A DNA stretch of 64,000 nucleotides from UBA9662 sp002729415 (GTDB lineage Bacteria > Poribacteria > WGA-4E > UBA9662). The stretch is from NCBI GenBank assembly GCA_002729415.1, contig PBXZ01000005.1:62001-126000 (forward strand). Reading direction: 5' to 3'. The notes under the pieces are model-generated. The model had not been told where the DNA came from and ran no database searches. It saw nothing but the letters and a program-made list of their open reading frames with translations. The position numbers and the translations under genes were made by a program. This document shows, piece after piece, positions 8,345-16,910 of this stretch. Position 1 is the stretch's first letter, and each line of letters opens with the position of its first letter.

Positions 8345-11300
8345 TTGAACAGATTTGTTTGGGTAGAGCGTGGTTTTGGACATTTGTTTTGCTCGTTTGT
8401 GTCAGCTGGGCTTTCACCTGTCTTGATAATGGCGTTAAGTGGTTACATTGTGCAAGGCCAGTCTAAATATTTAGGAACGAGAAGGATATTGATTTTAGGA
8501 ATAAAATTCGTGCTTCGAAGTTTCAGCTGTTTGAGTATATTATACGTGACCTTATGTTTCGTTGCTTTGTTTTTACCTTCCAAAGTTGGTAATACTCAGC
8601 AGTCTCGCGAATTACCAAAGCATATATTGTGGGGGCATGAGGCTTGGATTAGTTCTGTAGCTTTTTCACCCAATGGGAAAGTTATTGCTTCTGGTTCAAA
8701 CGACAAGACAATCAAACTGTGGTCACTTTCAGGTCAAAATGAAATCGCAACATTAGAAGGTCACCAAGGAGGAGTTACTTCGATTGCCTTTTCACCAGAT
8801 GGAAGGTTTATTGCTTCGGCTTCAAACGATAAGACCATCAAACTGTGGGCTGTTGAGAATCAGCAGGAGATTGCGACTTTTGTTGGTCATCGTTATGGTG
8901 TTGAAACATTAGCATTTTCACCGAATGGTGATGTTCTTGCTTCTGGTGGTAGAGATTATCGTATTAAGCTGTGGTCAGTAGCCGATAAGCAGTTAATCAG
9001 AACCCTCCCCCGGCAAGAAAACATCCTGCAGTCGTTAGATTTTTCTCGGGATGGGGGTATTCTTGCTTCTGGTTCAGTTGATTTAAGGTTTTGGTCATTA
9101 GCCGAACAAGGTGATGCACTTCCTCCGAAAATGTCTACCGCTGAAATTATAAGCGATGGTGGCACAGGGCTGCTTACTGTTTCCTTGCCATCGGAAACNT
9201 TTTTGACATCCGGGTTACATAAGATTCGTGTTAAAATGAGAGAAGGAACCGATCAGTTTCTAGTTTTCCTCGATGAGAAGAGCACCGAAGTCGTTACGGA
9301 TCGTCAGGCAACTTTTATAAATATTGANGGACATGAGTTGATTTCNCTNTCTTTTGGTGAAGAAATTAAGCCTGGTATGGCTTTAGTTGAAGTTGAAAGA
9401 AAAGATGNNAAAATAGACGTAGTGGAAATCGAAAACGACGGCGGTACAGGTTTGGTTCGGGTTGATCTTCCATTAGTAACTTCCTTGATACNAGGCTTAC
9501 ATAAGATTCATGTTGATAGGGTAGAGGTTGATGGTAAAGATGATTTATTTATGGTTGCTTTGGATGAATCTAAATCCGTACTCGTTGACCCTGACGGTAA
9601 AGCAACTTTTGTTGATGATGATGGTGGGAGAATCTTTACAATTAGCTTTGGAGAAGAAATCAAATCTGGCACAGCCTTGGTTGAATACCTGGGAGTTATC
9701 CAAGAAACTGATCAACTACTCATTGGGAAAGAAATTGAATTTGAGAAATTATATAAAGGAACTGATTGGATTTGGTCTCTGGACTTTTCACCCGATGGGG
9801 AATTGCTGACTTTTGGTTTGTCTGATAATACAGTGAGGCTGTGGTCAGTTGATGAAAAAAACGAGATCGTGGCATTGGCTGGACATACTTCCGATGTTTC
9901 GTCAGTCGCTTTCTCTCCGGATGGAAGAGTTATTGCTTCAGGTTCACGTGAATTGAAAGTTTGGTCGATAGCTGGCAAAGCAGAGATCGCAACACTGAAA
10001 TTGGATAACAACTATATNCATTCTTTGGCGTTCTCACCAGATGGATCCTTGGTCGTTACTGGTACAAACAATGGAGAAATTCTGATCTGGGATATGAGCC
10101 CGTTTGTTGACCCAACGATTGTTAAGTTTGCTGTCAGAGAAGCTTCATTTGAGAATCTGATTGCCGAAGTGCGGGCTGAAAATGCCAAAGATTTGTATGG
10201 TTACCAATTTGCTATTAAGTTTGATGCTGAGGTGCTTGAGGTTGAGAGTGTATCTCCAGGTAATTTCTTAAAGGGAGACTTTGGATGGGCAGGCGGGGAT
10301 GAAACACANTGGATTGCTGGGGAAATCGATAANGAAGATGGNAAGATTTCTAGTTCTCTCGGGATTCGTATCATACCGGGAGAGGTTANAGGTAGNGGGG
10401 TATTGGCTACAATTACTTTTATCCCAAAGAAAACNNATGAAAGTGAGCTTGAGTTCTCGGAACTGAAGTTGTCAAACGCAGATGGGGATCCGGTTGTTTC
10501 TTATTCNGTTAATCAAATCGTGCAAATTCCTTCGGTCATATCCGCTGATTTGGTAATAAAGGCGTCTATAGAAGGGNCANTTGTAGTTGCCGAATTAAAG
10601 ATAGTTGATCCTGTTAATGTTGATGGTTACTCAGTTGATTTGTCGTTTCCTGGTAATTTGGAAATTGTTTTTGAGGANGGTCTTGATGTTTATNATAATG
10701 TGATTACTGATATTGTCGAAGATACAACCTTTAAATTCCNGGTTTATCAAAGTGGGGAAATTAAATTTGAGCTGTTAAATGGTCTCCTCGATGGGCCACT
10801 GAAAACCACAGAGATACCAGTATTGGTTAATGATCAGATTGCGGTTGTTGCATCGCCAAATTGGGATATCAATAGGGATTATGTCATTGACATCTTCGAT
10901 TTAGTNGTTTTGGGTGAGAATTTTGGTCGGAAAATTACTCGCGAGTTGCGNCCTAATNCGGATGTGAATCGTGATGGCGTTGTTGATGTTTATGATTTTG
11001 TGAAGGTGGGTGCGAAATTTGGTTGGACGTATGACCCTATTTCAACTGGGGTTATACCAGCGGTGGCAAGGTCAGGAATAGGGCCAACAAATCAGGTAAG
11101 TGTTGATTTCTTAAAAAAGGTGTTGGACCAAGTTAAGCAGCATCCACTGACTGATATGCCTGACTTCGTTAAAACGCGTCAATTACTTCTGAGTTTAATA
11201 GGGGATACAGAGTTGGCTCCAGTTGAAACTCGTTTATTAGCTAATTATCCTAATCCGTTTAATCCCGAGACATGGATTCCGTTTGAGTTGGCTGATGATG

Positions 11301-11515
11301 CGTCAGTTGCTATCAGAATTTATGGTCAACGGGGTAATGTTGTCCGACATCTGGATGTTGGATATCGTCCTGCAGGATACTATGTGGCAAGGGATAAAGC
11401 CGTGTATTGGGATGGGAAGAACAACAAAGGCGAGTCTCTTTCCAGCGGCACTTACTTCTATCAGATATCTGCCGGGATTTATTCAGCGACACGTAAGATG
11501 ATTGTTCTGAAGTAA
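8345..11515 (+). CDS. Secreted WD40-propeller protein with cohesin-like, dockerin and FlgD-like sorting domains
   Basis: A 1056-residue extracellular multidomain protein. It has seven WD40 blades in two blocks (about residues 92-252, four blades; 470-583, three blades). Between them sit two tandem copies of a domain of about 90 residues (265-351 and 360-448; both contain DGGTGL, GLHKI and SFGEEIK). Then come a cohesin-like domain (589-720), a second weaker cohesin-like segment (727-830), a type I dockerin (839-893) with two calcium loops (DINRDYVID and DVNRDGVVD), and a C-terminal YPNPFNPETWIPF/FlgD-like domain (964-1056). The TTG at 8345 is doubtful. An ATG at 8429 or a GTG at 8510, just before the signal-peptide-like VLRSFSCLSILYVTLCFVAL, are better starts. 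The C-terminal domain is the main sign of Poribacteria. Confidence 0.88.
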   Translation: MNRFVWVERGFGHLFCSFVSAGLSPVLIMALSGYIVQGQSKYLGTRRILILGIKFVLRSFSCLSILYVTLCFVALFLPSKVGNTQQSRELPKHILWGHEAWISSVAFSPNGKVIASGSNDKTIKLWSLSGQNEIATLEGHQGGVTSIAFSPDGRFIASASNDKTIKLWAVENQQEIATFVGHRYGVETLAFSPNGDVLASGGRDYRIKLWSVADKQLIRTLPRQENILQSLDFSRDGGILASGSVDLRFWSLAEQGDALPPKMSTAEIISDGGTGLLTVSLPSEXFLTSGLHKIRVKMREGTDQFLVFLDEKSTEVVTDRQATFINIXGHELIXXSFGEEIKPGMALVEVERKDXKIDVVEIENDGGTGLVRVDLPLVTSLIXGLHKIHVDRVEVDGKDDLFMVALDESKSVLVDPDGKATFVDDDGGRIFTISFGEEIKSGTALVEYLGVIQETDQLLIGKEIEFEKLYKGTDWIWSLDFSPDGELLTFGLSDNTVRLWSVDEKNEIVALAGHTSDVSSVAFSPDGRVIASGSRELKVWSIAGKAEIATLKLDNNYXHSLAFSPDGSLVVTGTNNGEILIWDMSPFVDPTIVKFAVREASFENLIAEVRAENAKDLYGYQFAIKFDAEVLEVESVSPGNFLKGDFGWAGGDETXWIAGEIDXEDXKISSSLGIRIIPGEVXGXGVLATITFIPKKXXESELEFSELKLSNADGDPVVSYXVNQIVQIPSVISADLVIKASIEGXXVVAELKIVDPVNVDGYSVDLSFPGNLEIVFEXGLDVYXNVITDIVEDTTFKFXVYQSGEIKFELLNGLLDGPLKTTEIPVLVNDQIAVVASPNWDINRDYVIDIFDLXVLGENFGRKITRELXPNXDVNRDGVVDVYDFVKVGAKFGWTYDPISTGVIPAVARSGIGPTNQVSVDFLKKVLDQVKQHPLTDMPDFVKTRQLLLSLIGDTELAPVETRLLANYPNPFNPETWIPFELADDASVAIRIYGQRGNVVRHLDVGYRPAGYYVARDKAVYWDGKNNKGESLSSGTYFYQISAGIYSATRKMIVLK

Positions 11516-11531
11516 CAAATTGTAATTTACT

Positions 11532-11560
11532 TTGGAATAATCAAATTTGACAGCTATACT
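11532..11560 (+). promoter_or_regulatory. Possible sigma-70 promoter for the toroid gene
   Basis: TTGGAA (11532-11537), a 17-base spacer and TATACT (11555-11560) stand about 115 bases ahead of the ATG at 11676. The -10 box matches 5 of 6 consensus bases and the -35 box 4 of 6. The region is AT-rich, so this may be chance. Confidence 0.3.
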
Positions 11561-11675
11561 TGACTAAGAATTTTTTTCCTCCCTTCCTTAATCANGCCTC
11601 TTTTGTCCGTGTTTTAACTCGCATTTTCTTGTTCTGCTGAATTTATGAAACTTACAAAACAAGGCTTTCATTTCA

Positions 11676-12998
11676 ATGCGCATGGCCCAATTTAGTCCAC
11701 GGTTTCGATTGTTATGTGTTCTATTTTTGGTATTAGTGTTGTCAGCAGTTAGCGTATGTTATTATTTGACACTCCGTTATTCAAAGGAATGGAGCTATTG
11801 GAAAAGGCTTTCCANTTCGGAGAAATATCTGGCCGTTGAATTAGAGATTGAGAGGTTTGGGCATCGAGTATTTCCTCCCTCCCTGCAACCTGATTGCTAT
11901 TCACATGTCACGCTAGAAAGGCTCGAGCATTCGATGAGGCTTGGTGCTGAGTGGATTCTCTCTATGCAAGAACCATCCGGACGTTTTCAGTACTGGTACG
12001 ATCCAGTTCTGGGTCAATTTAGTAGCAAGACTGACGACAATTTCTTGCGCCAAGCNGGTACTTCATTCTCTTTNATGTTAGTGTATAAAATGACTGCAGA
12101 TCTTCGTTATTTTGCTGCTGCGCGNCAAAGTGTCTCTTACCTTTTACAATTTAAGAAGCAACTTGGTGTTGATAAGGCGTACTTTCTTTTTNACGAAAAA
12201 GCAAAANTGGGAGGAATTAGTCTTCCAATGCTTACTATGCTTGAGATGCGTCAATTGACTGGCACGCGTGAATTTGACGAAACCTTGGTTCAGCTGGCGA
12301 ATATGATTCTATTTCTACAAGANAAATATCAGACAGGACAATATAAAAGTACATATGTTTATCGTGGCAATTATGCATATGAGAAGGAAACCGGGTGGGA
12401 GTCGAAAATCTATCCCGGTGAGGCATTATATGCTTTGGCGAAAATGTACCTCGCTTTTGGAGATNCCCAATATAAGCATAGCATGGATTGGGCATTAGAA
12501 TTTTATTCACGTGAACGATGGATNTCACAAGCTTTTCTGCCTTGGACGATTTCTGCTTTTGTCTCTTTATACGAACAGGNTAGAGAACCAAAATACTCCG
12601 AATANGCTTTTTACTTGACTGACCNCCTTTTGAAGCAACAGAATTTGGATAGTNATGATGAAGTTTATGGTAGTTTTCATGGGGTNCCTTCCTCNAATAC
12701 TGGGAGTTACATGGAAGCCCTAGGAGATGCTGTACANCTTGCGCAATTGGTGAAAGATCAACAGCGGCTTAAATTATATTGTGNACGTGCTAAAATNGGG
12801 TATAGATGGTTGTTGATGTTGCAGTATGTAAAGTCTGATCCCGTTGATTCCGATCATCTTGGAAAAACAGTTGGAGGTTTTCGGGAAAGCTTGGTTAAGC
12901 CCCGGTTACGTATCGATAATACTCAACATGCGATTAGTTCTTTTGCTAAAGGATTGGAATTCATTTTTGGAGTGGATTCCTCACTAGGCATATATTAA
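11676..12998 (+). CDS. Membrane-anchored helical-toroid protein (six-hairpin glycosidase-like), copy 1
   Basis: A 440-residue protein with one N-terminal transmembrane helix (about residues 10-32) and a large alpha-helical domain. Repeated helical hairpins with aromatic, acidic loops (WILSMQEPSGRFQYWYDP near 91-108, KETGWESKIYPGEALYALAKMYL near 236-258, SFHGxPS near 330, and FRESLVKPRLRIDNTQHAISS near the C-terminus) look like an alpha/alpha toroid as in GH-type or epimerase-type enzymes. I do not recognise the exact family. The downstream gene, 233 bases away, is a diverged paralogue with the same layout, so this is a tandem duplication. Many N, mostly synonymous, are present. Acidic residues suit carbohydrate catalysis, but no activity can be claimed. 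Confidence 0.7.
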   Translation: MRMAQFSPRFRLLCVLFLVLVLSAVSVCYYLTLRYSKEWSYWKRLSXSEKYLAVELEIERFGHRVFPPSLQPDCYSHVTLERLEHSMRLGAEWILSMQEPSGRFQYWYDPVLGQFSSKTDDNFLRQXGTSFSXMLVYKMTADLRYFAAAXQSVSYLLQFKKQLGVDKAYFLFXEKAKXGGISLPMLTMLEMRQLTGTREFDETLVQLANMILFLQXKYQTGQYKSTYVYRGNYAYEKETGWESKIYPGEALYALAKMYLAFGDXQYKHSMDWALEFYSRERWXSQAFLPWTISAFVSLYEQXREPKYSEXAFYLTDXLLKQQNLDSXDEVYGSFHGXPSXNTGSYMEALGDAVXLAQLVKDQQRLKLYCXRAKXGYRWLLMLQYVKSDPVDSDHLGKTVGGFRESLVKPRLRIDNTQHAISSFAKGLEFIFGVDSSLGIY

Positions 12999-13231
12999 AT
13001 AACTNNGGTTGTGAGTCGAAACAGCAGGTGGTTCAGAGAATACATTCATTTTTGNNCTTACATCCACAATGGCGGATGAGAGCTGNCTTTTAGCNGGAGT
13101 TTTCNGGGNTANTGGNGAAATTCTGGTTTCTNTGGTTAAGTGACNAAAATNGCATACNTAATNAAATTTGGAGCACTNGGTTGCTTCANNTNCNTANTGA
13201 TTATAGAAAATTTTAATNAGAATTNAAAGAA
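12999..13231 (+). other. N-rich intergenic gap between the toroid paralogues
   Basis: These 233 bases hold no convincing reading frame on either strand. The density of N is high, so promoter elements cannot be read with confidence. It separates two tandem paralogues. Confidence 0.5.
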
Positions 13232-14444
13232 ATGAAGANTTGGCTNTTTTNTGCTGTTTTNGTAACGATTATGATAGCGTCNNCNGTTTTNTTTCTTTCT
13301 TTCTATTCTTATCGTCTTTTCGAGTGGCCAGCACGTGGGCATTGCTCAATACANCTAACTCGTGCTGATCTGGACCATTCGCTTGAACTTGGNACTAAAT
13401 TTCTGATCAACCACCAAAAAACTGATGGNCATTTTACTTATGANTATGACTGGGTNAATGAGGTTTATACCCAATTGGATAGTCCNGTTCGACAGGCCGG
13501 AGCAATGTGGGGACTAGCGTTAATATATCAGGATCAACCNAGTTTGGAAATTCAGNCTGCAGTAGAAAAAGCAATGGGNTTTTTTAATCGTCATTCGAAA
13601 ATTACGACTGATGGNCGACGCTATGTAATCTATCCTGGCAATACTTTTGGTCGTACNGGCACAGTNGCGCTTTGCACTTTGGCATATATTGAATACCTTC
13701 GTGTNCCAAGTTCTAATATTAATGTGGAAAGGAGACAACGTTACCNCCAGCATCTTGGNGAATANCTCAAGTTTCTCATTAACGCNCAAACNCNAGAAGG
13801 ACTCTGGCATCGATATTATGATGCAGANGGGCTTCCTTTTGGNGNTTCTTCTCCTCACTATGANGGNGAGTCGTTATTGGCTTTAGTAAAGGCCGCNAAG
13901 TATATGGGNTANCAGGAANTTCNGCCNGTTATCGTGAAGGCAGCGGATGTTGGTTATAATCACAATATTCAAGAAGCTCTGCGAGTTCGATCCTGATTCT
14001 CGAATAACCAAAGGTTATTATCAGTGGAGTTCCATGGCTTTTTTTGAACTTGCNACAGCAGGATGGGNNGNCATGGAAAAGTATGGAGANTATGTNATTA
14101 GGCTTGCCGACTGGATGATTGATACACATAAGACATTGTGGAGGAGNCGTAACACCGCCTATGCTTATGAAGGNATCATNCATGCNTATCAATTATCGGT
14201 NCTAGGTGGCNATGATCAATATATAAAGAAATTTGCCTGNGTTATCGACACGGGGTTAANGAAACTGACTTCTTGGCAAGTTGGCAGTCCTANGGCAAAT
14301 TGGTTTATACGTAGGCNTCCTACGCAAAANCCATATGCCATNGGTGGAATTCANAACCATGCTTTNGAATCCCTTCTACGAATTGATGTAACCCAACACC
14401 AGATGCATGCGGTCATTCTAGCTCGTCGTTATGTCTATAATTAA
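13232..14444 (+). pseudogene. Membrane-anchored helical-toroid protein, copy 2, with a frame break
   Basis: The 5' part (13232-13996) reads an N-terminal transmembrane helix, then RADLDHSLELxTKFLINHQKTDxHFTYxYDW, which lines up with the ERLEHSMRLGAEWILSMQEPSGRFQYWYDP segment of the preceding gene. The frame then ends at a TGA. The 3' part continues one frame over (from about 13970 to 14444) with CEFDPDSRITKGYYQWSSMAFFEL and ends in an IDVTQHQMHAVILARRYVYN segment that matches the paralogue's IDNTQHAISSFAKG end. Joined, the protein is about 400 residues, the same size as copy 1. The break lies between about 13970 and 13990. With so many N nearby it is more likely a base-calling or assembly slip than true decay, but it is annotated here as broken. 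Confidence 0.7.
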
Positions 14445-14462
14445 TAGAGTTTTGACTTGATA

Positions 14463-14819
14463 ATGAAGAATGCTTTTAGACGGGTACTTATCGCTTTATT
14501 TTTATTNGTTCTATCCTTGGTGGTAATTTTAATATTTATTATCATTAATTGGGTTGAATTTGAGTCTATACCAGATCTCCTGATGATGGTTGACTTTACC
14601 GGGATTTTACTTTCAACATTAGCAGTATCGATACTGATCTTAGTAAGTATTGGATTAGTTTTTTGGTTAGCTCGTNCGTGGTCTGCCGAACAACCTGAAT
14701 TAGGTGACAAGATNATTCAGTTAGCAACGATTACCAACGTAGTCTTAATNTTCGTCTTTGGCGGGATGGGTGTTGGGCTTATTATATTGCGAACACTCTG
14801 GACAATTGGTTACTTTTAG
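14463..14819 (+). CDS. Small membrane protein, three hydrophobic segments
   Basis: A 118-residue hydrophobic protein with three probable membrane helices (about residues 9-31, 43-64 and 87-110). The ATG at 14463 is preferred over a TTG two codons upstream. It begins about 18 bases after the second toroid gene on the same strand and may be cotranscribed with it. There are no charged motifs, cysteines or catalytic residues that suggest a function. It is not related in any obvious way to known small transporters such as CrcB or SMR. I do not recognise it. Confidence 0.65.
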   Translation: MKNAFRRVLIALFLXVLSLVVILIFIIINWVEFESIPDLLMMVDFTGILLSTLAVSILILVSIGLVFWLARXWSAEQPELGDKXIQLATITNVVLXFVFGGMGVGLIILRTLWTIGYF

Positions 14820-14904
14820 TATGGTTAATTCTTTTGAGAAACAGACGCGTTATTNTACTCTNAGAAATCAAATTTTACAGTGAAATATCAATTGAAAGCA
14901 CAAA

Positions 14905-15846
14905 ATGTCCAATCATGAATATTGGGTTGCNCTTTCATCCGTTGAAGGGATAGGTCCTGTACGCATTAAGTATTTATTGAACCGNTTTGGGACAATTGAA
15001 NNAGTTTTNGNTGCTGAANTGCTTGAGATTGCTAGACTTCCGCTGTTTGATCAAGTTCTGGCNTNACGTGTTTTGCGTGCTAGATTAGGTTTGACTGAAA
15101 TCCGGCGTCNGATTGNGTGGCTGAAGAGTCAAAATNTTAATATTATTTGTTTTGAAGANNTAGANTANCCAATGCAATTGCGAGAACTTCANAATGCGCC
15201 GCCAGTGCTNTGTTATCTTGGGGAACTACGAAAAATTNCGTGTAATCGATCTGTNGCAATTGTCGGATCAAGNAATCCTAGTGATTCAGCTATCTTAGAA
15301 ACGCTAAATTTAACAACGCGACTTGTNGAAGCTGGTTTTACAATTGTCAGTGGNNTTGCTNATGGGATTGATACNACAGCNCATTTAGGTGCGATTTCGG
15401 CTAGTGGGGAAGTCGTGGCTGTGGTTGGGTCGGATCTTCTTTCAATCTATTCCGCGGACAACCGTCAATTGGTTACTCAAATTAGTCAGAATGGTATGAT
15501 TTTATCTGAATTCTTGTTACCAGCATCTTTCTCTCGGGCAAATCTGTTTTTCTGCAATCGAATCATCAGNGGATTGACCATGGCAACAATTGTGATGGAA
15601 TCAACTATTGNTGATGNTTCTATGCGNACAGCAAAATTCGCACTGGAACANGGCCGGTTTATCTGTGCATATGACTGGCAATCAAATGGGNAATTGAACG
15701 AAGGAACNCGAGAATTGGTTAANCATGGGGCATATCCAATTNCTGCTGAATGCTTGGATACCTTTATTCAGGCATTAATGNAGCCGGAAGCAGATGAAAA
15801 GTTTCGTAAAGTTGGTCTTGATGGAGAACAAATGGATTTGTTTTAG
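14905..15846 (+). CDS. dprA: DNA-processing protein DprA
   Basis: A 313-residue protein of the DprA/Smf family, which binds incoming single-stranded DNA during natural transformation and loads RecA. Residues 7-30 (LSSVEGIGPVRIKYLLNxFG) form the helix-hairpin-helix-like N-terminal part. The Rossmann core follows from about residue 115: VAIVGSxNPSDSA, a GID(T)TAHLGA segment, GEVVAVVGSDLLSIYSADN, and the FCNRIISGLTMATIVMES segment. The family usually has RNRIISGLS at that place. It ends soon after the core, so the C-terminal winged-helix (DML1) domain of many DprA proteins seems absent. The neighbours are not competence genes. Many N are present, but the frame is intact. Confidence 0.93.
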   Translation: MSNHEYWVXLSSVEGIGPVRIKYLLNXFGTIEXVXXAEXLEIARLPLFDQVLXXRVLRARLGLTEIRRXIXWLKSQNXNIICFEXXXXPMQLRELXNAPPVXCYLGELRKIXCNRSXAIVGSXNPSDSAILETLNLTTRLXEAGFTIVSXXAXGIDXTXHLGAISASGEVVAVVGSDLLSIYSADNRQLVTQISQNGMILSEFLLPASFSRANLFFCNRIIXGLTMATIVMESTIXDXSMXTAKFALEXGRFICAYDWQSNGXLNEGXRELVXHGAYPIXAECLDTFIQALMXPEADEKFRKVGLDGEQMDLF

Positions 15847-16110
15847 GANTGNTTCGCGNTGGTGNCCTGTGACGGGTTTTTNGGAGGAAGCTANGGAATC
15901 ATATAAAATATCAAAAAAATGCTAAATTTTCCCTTTACAAAGACTTTAAAGTTTGTTAGACTATGCTGAAATTTCATTAATGTCCTTGAAAAAGGCGGNT
16001 TGGCTAGGCTTTACAGGGTGTACAACCTGGTCTATTGGNCTAGTTGATATTTGAGTTTTTNAAAAANCTATTNTATAGAGAATTCTCTTTATTTGAAGGA
16101 GTGCGTAAAG
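15847..16110 (+). promoter_or_regulatory. Intergenic region with a candidate sigma-70 promoter and a ribosome site
   Basis: No gene is seen in these 264 bases. A candidate promoter is TTTACA (15934-15939), 17 bases, then TAGACT (15957-15962). A strong ribosome site GAAGGAG (15-9 bases before the ATG, at about 16095-16101) decides the start of the following lipoprotein at 16111. A leader of about 140 bases would result, in which I see no clear riboswitch. Confidence 0.35.
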
Positions 16111-16806
16111 ATGCAAAAAATATTCAGAGCCCTAGCTTTGATGTTGGTTGTTACTTTAGCCCTTTTACCTTTCGTGGGTTGTGGTGGTGATGACGATGAT
16201 GATGNTGCTGGTGGAGTTGCCGCTGTTACGGGGACTGTTCCGGCGACAGGTGGTGAGATTGCAGCAAATGGTGCGCTCATCATNAATTTTGANAATGGAA
16301 AAAATATTGATGGCGGAGCGGTTACCGTAAATGGTACACCAGCAGCTCTCGCTGGNAATCAGGCGACTTGGAANGCTGCAGGACTGACACCAGGTGGATC
16401 TGCTACCCTTGCTATTGCGTGGAAAAATACGGATGGNACAGATGGTGCAGCTAGTGTNACATTGACGGTCAAAGCTGTGGATAACACTGCTCCGACGGTT
16501 AAAGGCGGAACTGTTAAGAACGGTGCCAAGGATGTCGACCCNGGGCCAATTAATGAGTCTGGGAAACTTGAAGTGACGTTTAGTGAGGCTGTAGTNAAAG
16601 GNGAAGCGTCTCTTGGTGTGGANGGTGGAGATGCGCTAGGTACCCAAGCTGAGTGGGCTGCTGACAAAGTGACACTCTCCCTGAATGCAGGAGTAGCTTT
16701 AGCCAATGAAACGACCTANGTGATTNTTATCAAAGGTGTGAAAGANGCCGCTGGTAATGCGATGGCCGAAGCTAAAATTTCTTTTACCACGAAGGGTAAG
16801 GAGTAA
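16111..16806 (+). CDS. Lipoprotein with tandem Ig-like domains
   Basis: A 231-residue secreted lipoprotein. The start at 16111 is chosen because GAAGGAG stands just before it and it gives a complete lipoprotein signal (MQKIFRALALMLVVTLALLPFVGC, cleavage before the cysteine at residue 24), followed by GGDDDDD, an acidic stretch. Two Ig-like domains follow: residues about 37-120 (VPATGGEIAANGALI) and about 122-231 (DNTAPTVKGGTVKNGAKDVDPGPI, KLEVTFSEAV). The second resembles bacterial Ig-like Big_5/SbsA-type repeats. It is probably anchored to the outer membrane as a structural or adhesive protein. A strong terminator follows. Confidence 0.8.
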   Translation: MQKIFRALALMLVVTLALLPFVGCGGDDDDDXAGGVAAVTGTVPATGGEIAANGALIXNFXNGKNIDGGAVTVNGTPAALAXNQATWXAAGLTPGGSATLAIAWKNTDXTDGAASXTLTVKAVDNTAPTVKGGTVKNGAKDVDXGPINESGKLEVTFSEAVXKXEASLGVXGGDALGTQAEWAADKVTLSLNAGVALANETTXVIXIKGVKXAAGNAMAEAKISFTTKGKE

Positions 16807-16830
16807 GCACTCCGATCCTGAATTTNAATG

Positions 16831-16868
16831 AAAAGGCAGCGTGTCTTCTGGCATGTTGCCTTTTTTTT
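16831..16868 (+). terminator. Intrinsic terminator after the Ig-like lipoprotein gene
   Basis: AAAAGGCA (16831-16838) pairs with TGCCTTTT (16857-16864). The inner GCGTGTC and GGCATGT also pair if G-U pairs are allowed, leaving a TTCT loop and a stem of about 15 pairs. A run of nine T follows. Confidence 0.85.
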
Positions 16869-16910
16869 TGCTAGTTGTTGAGAGGTANATGGGAATGGNN
16901 AGNNGTAGGA

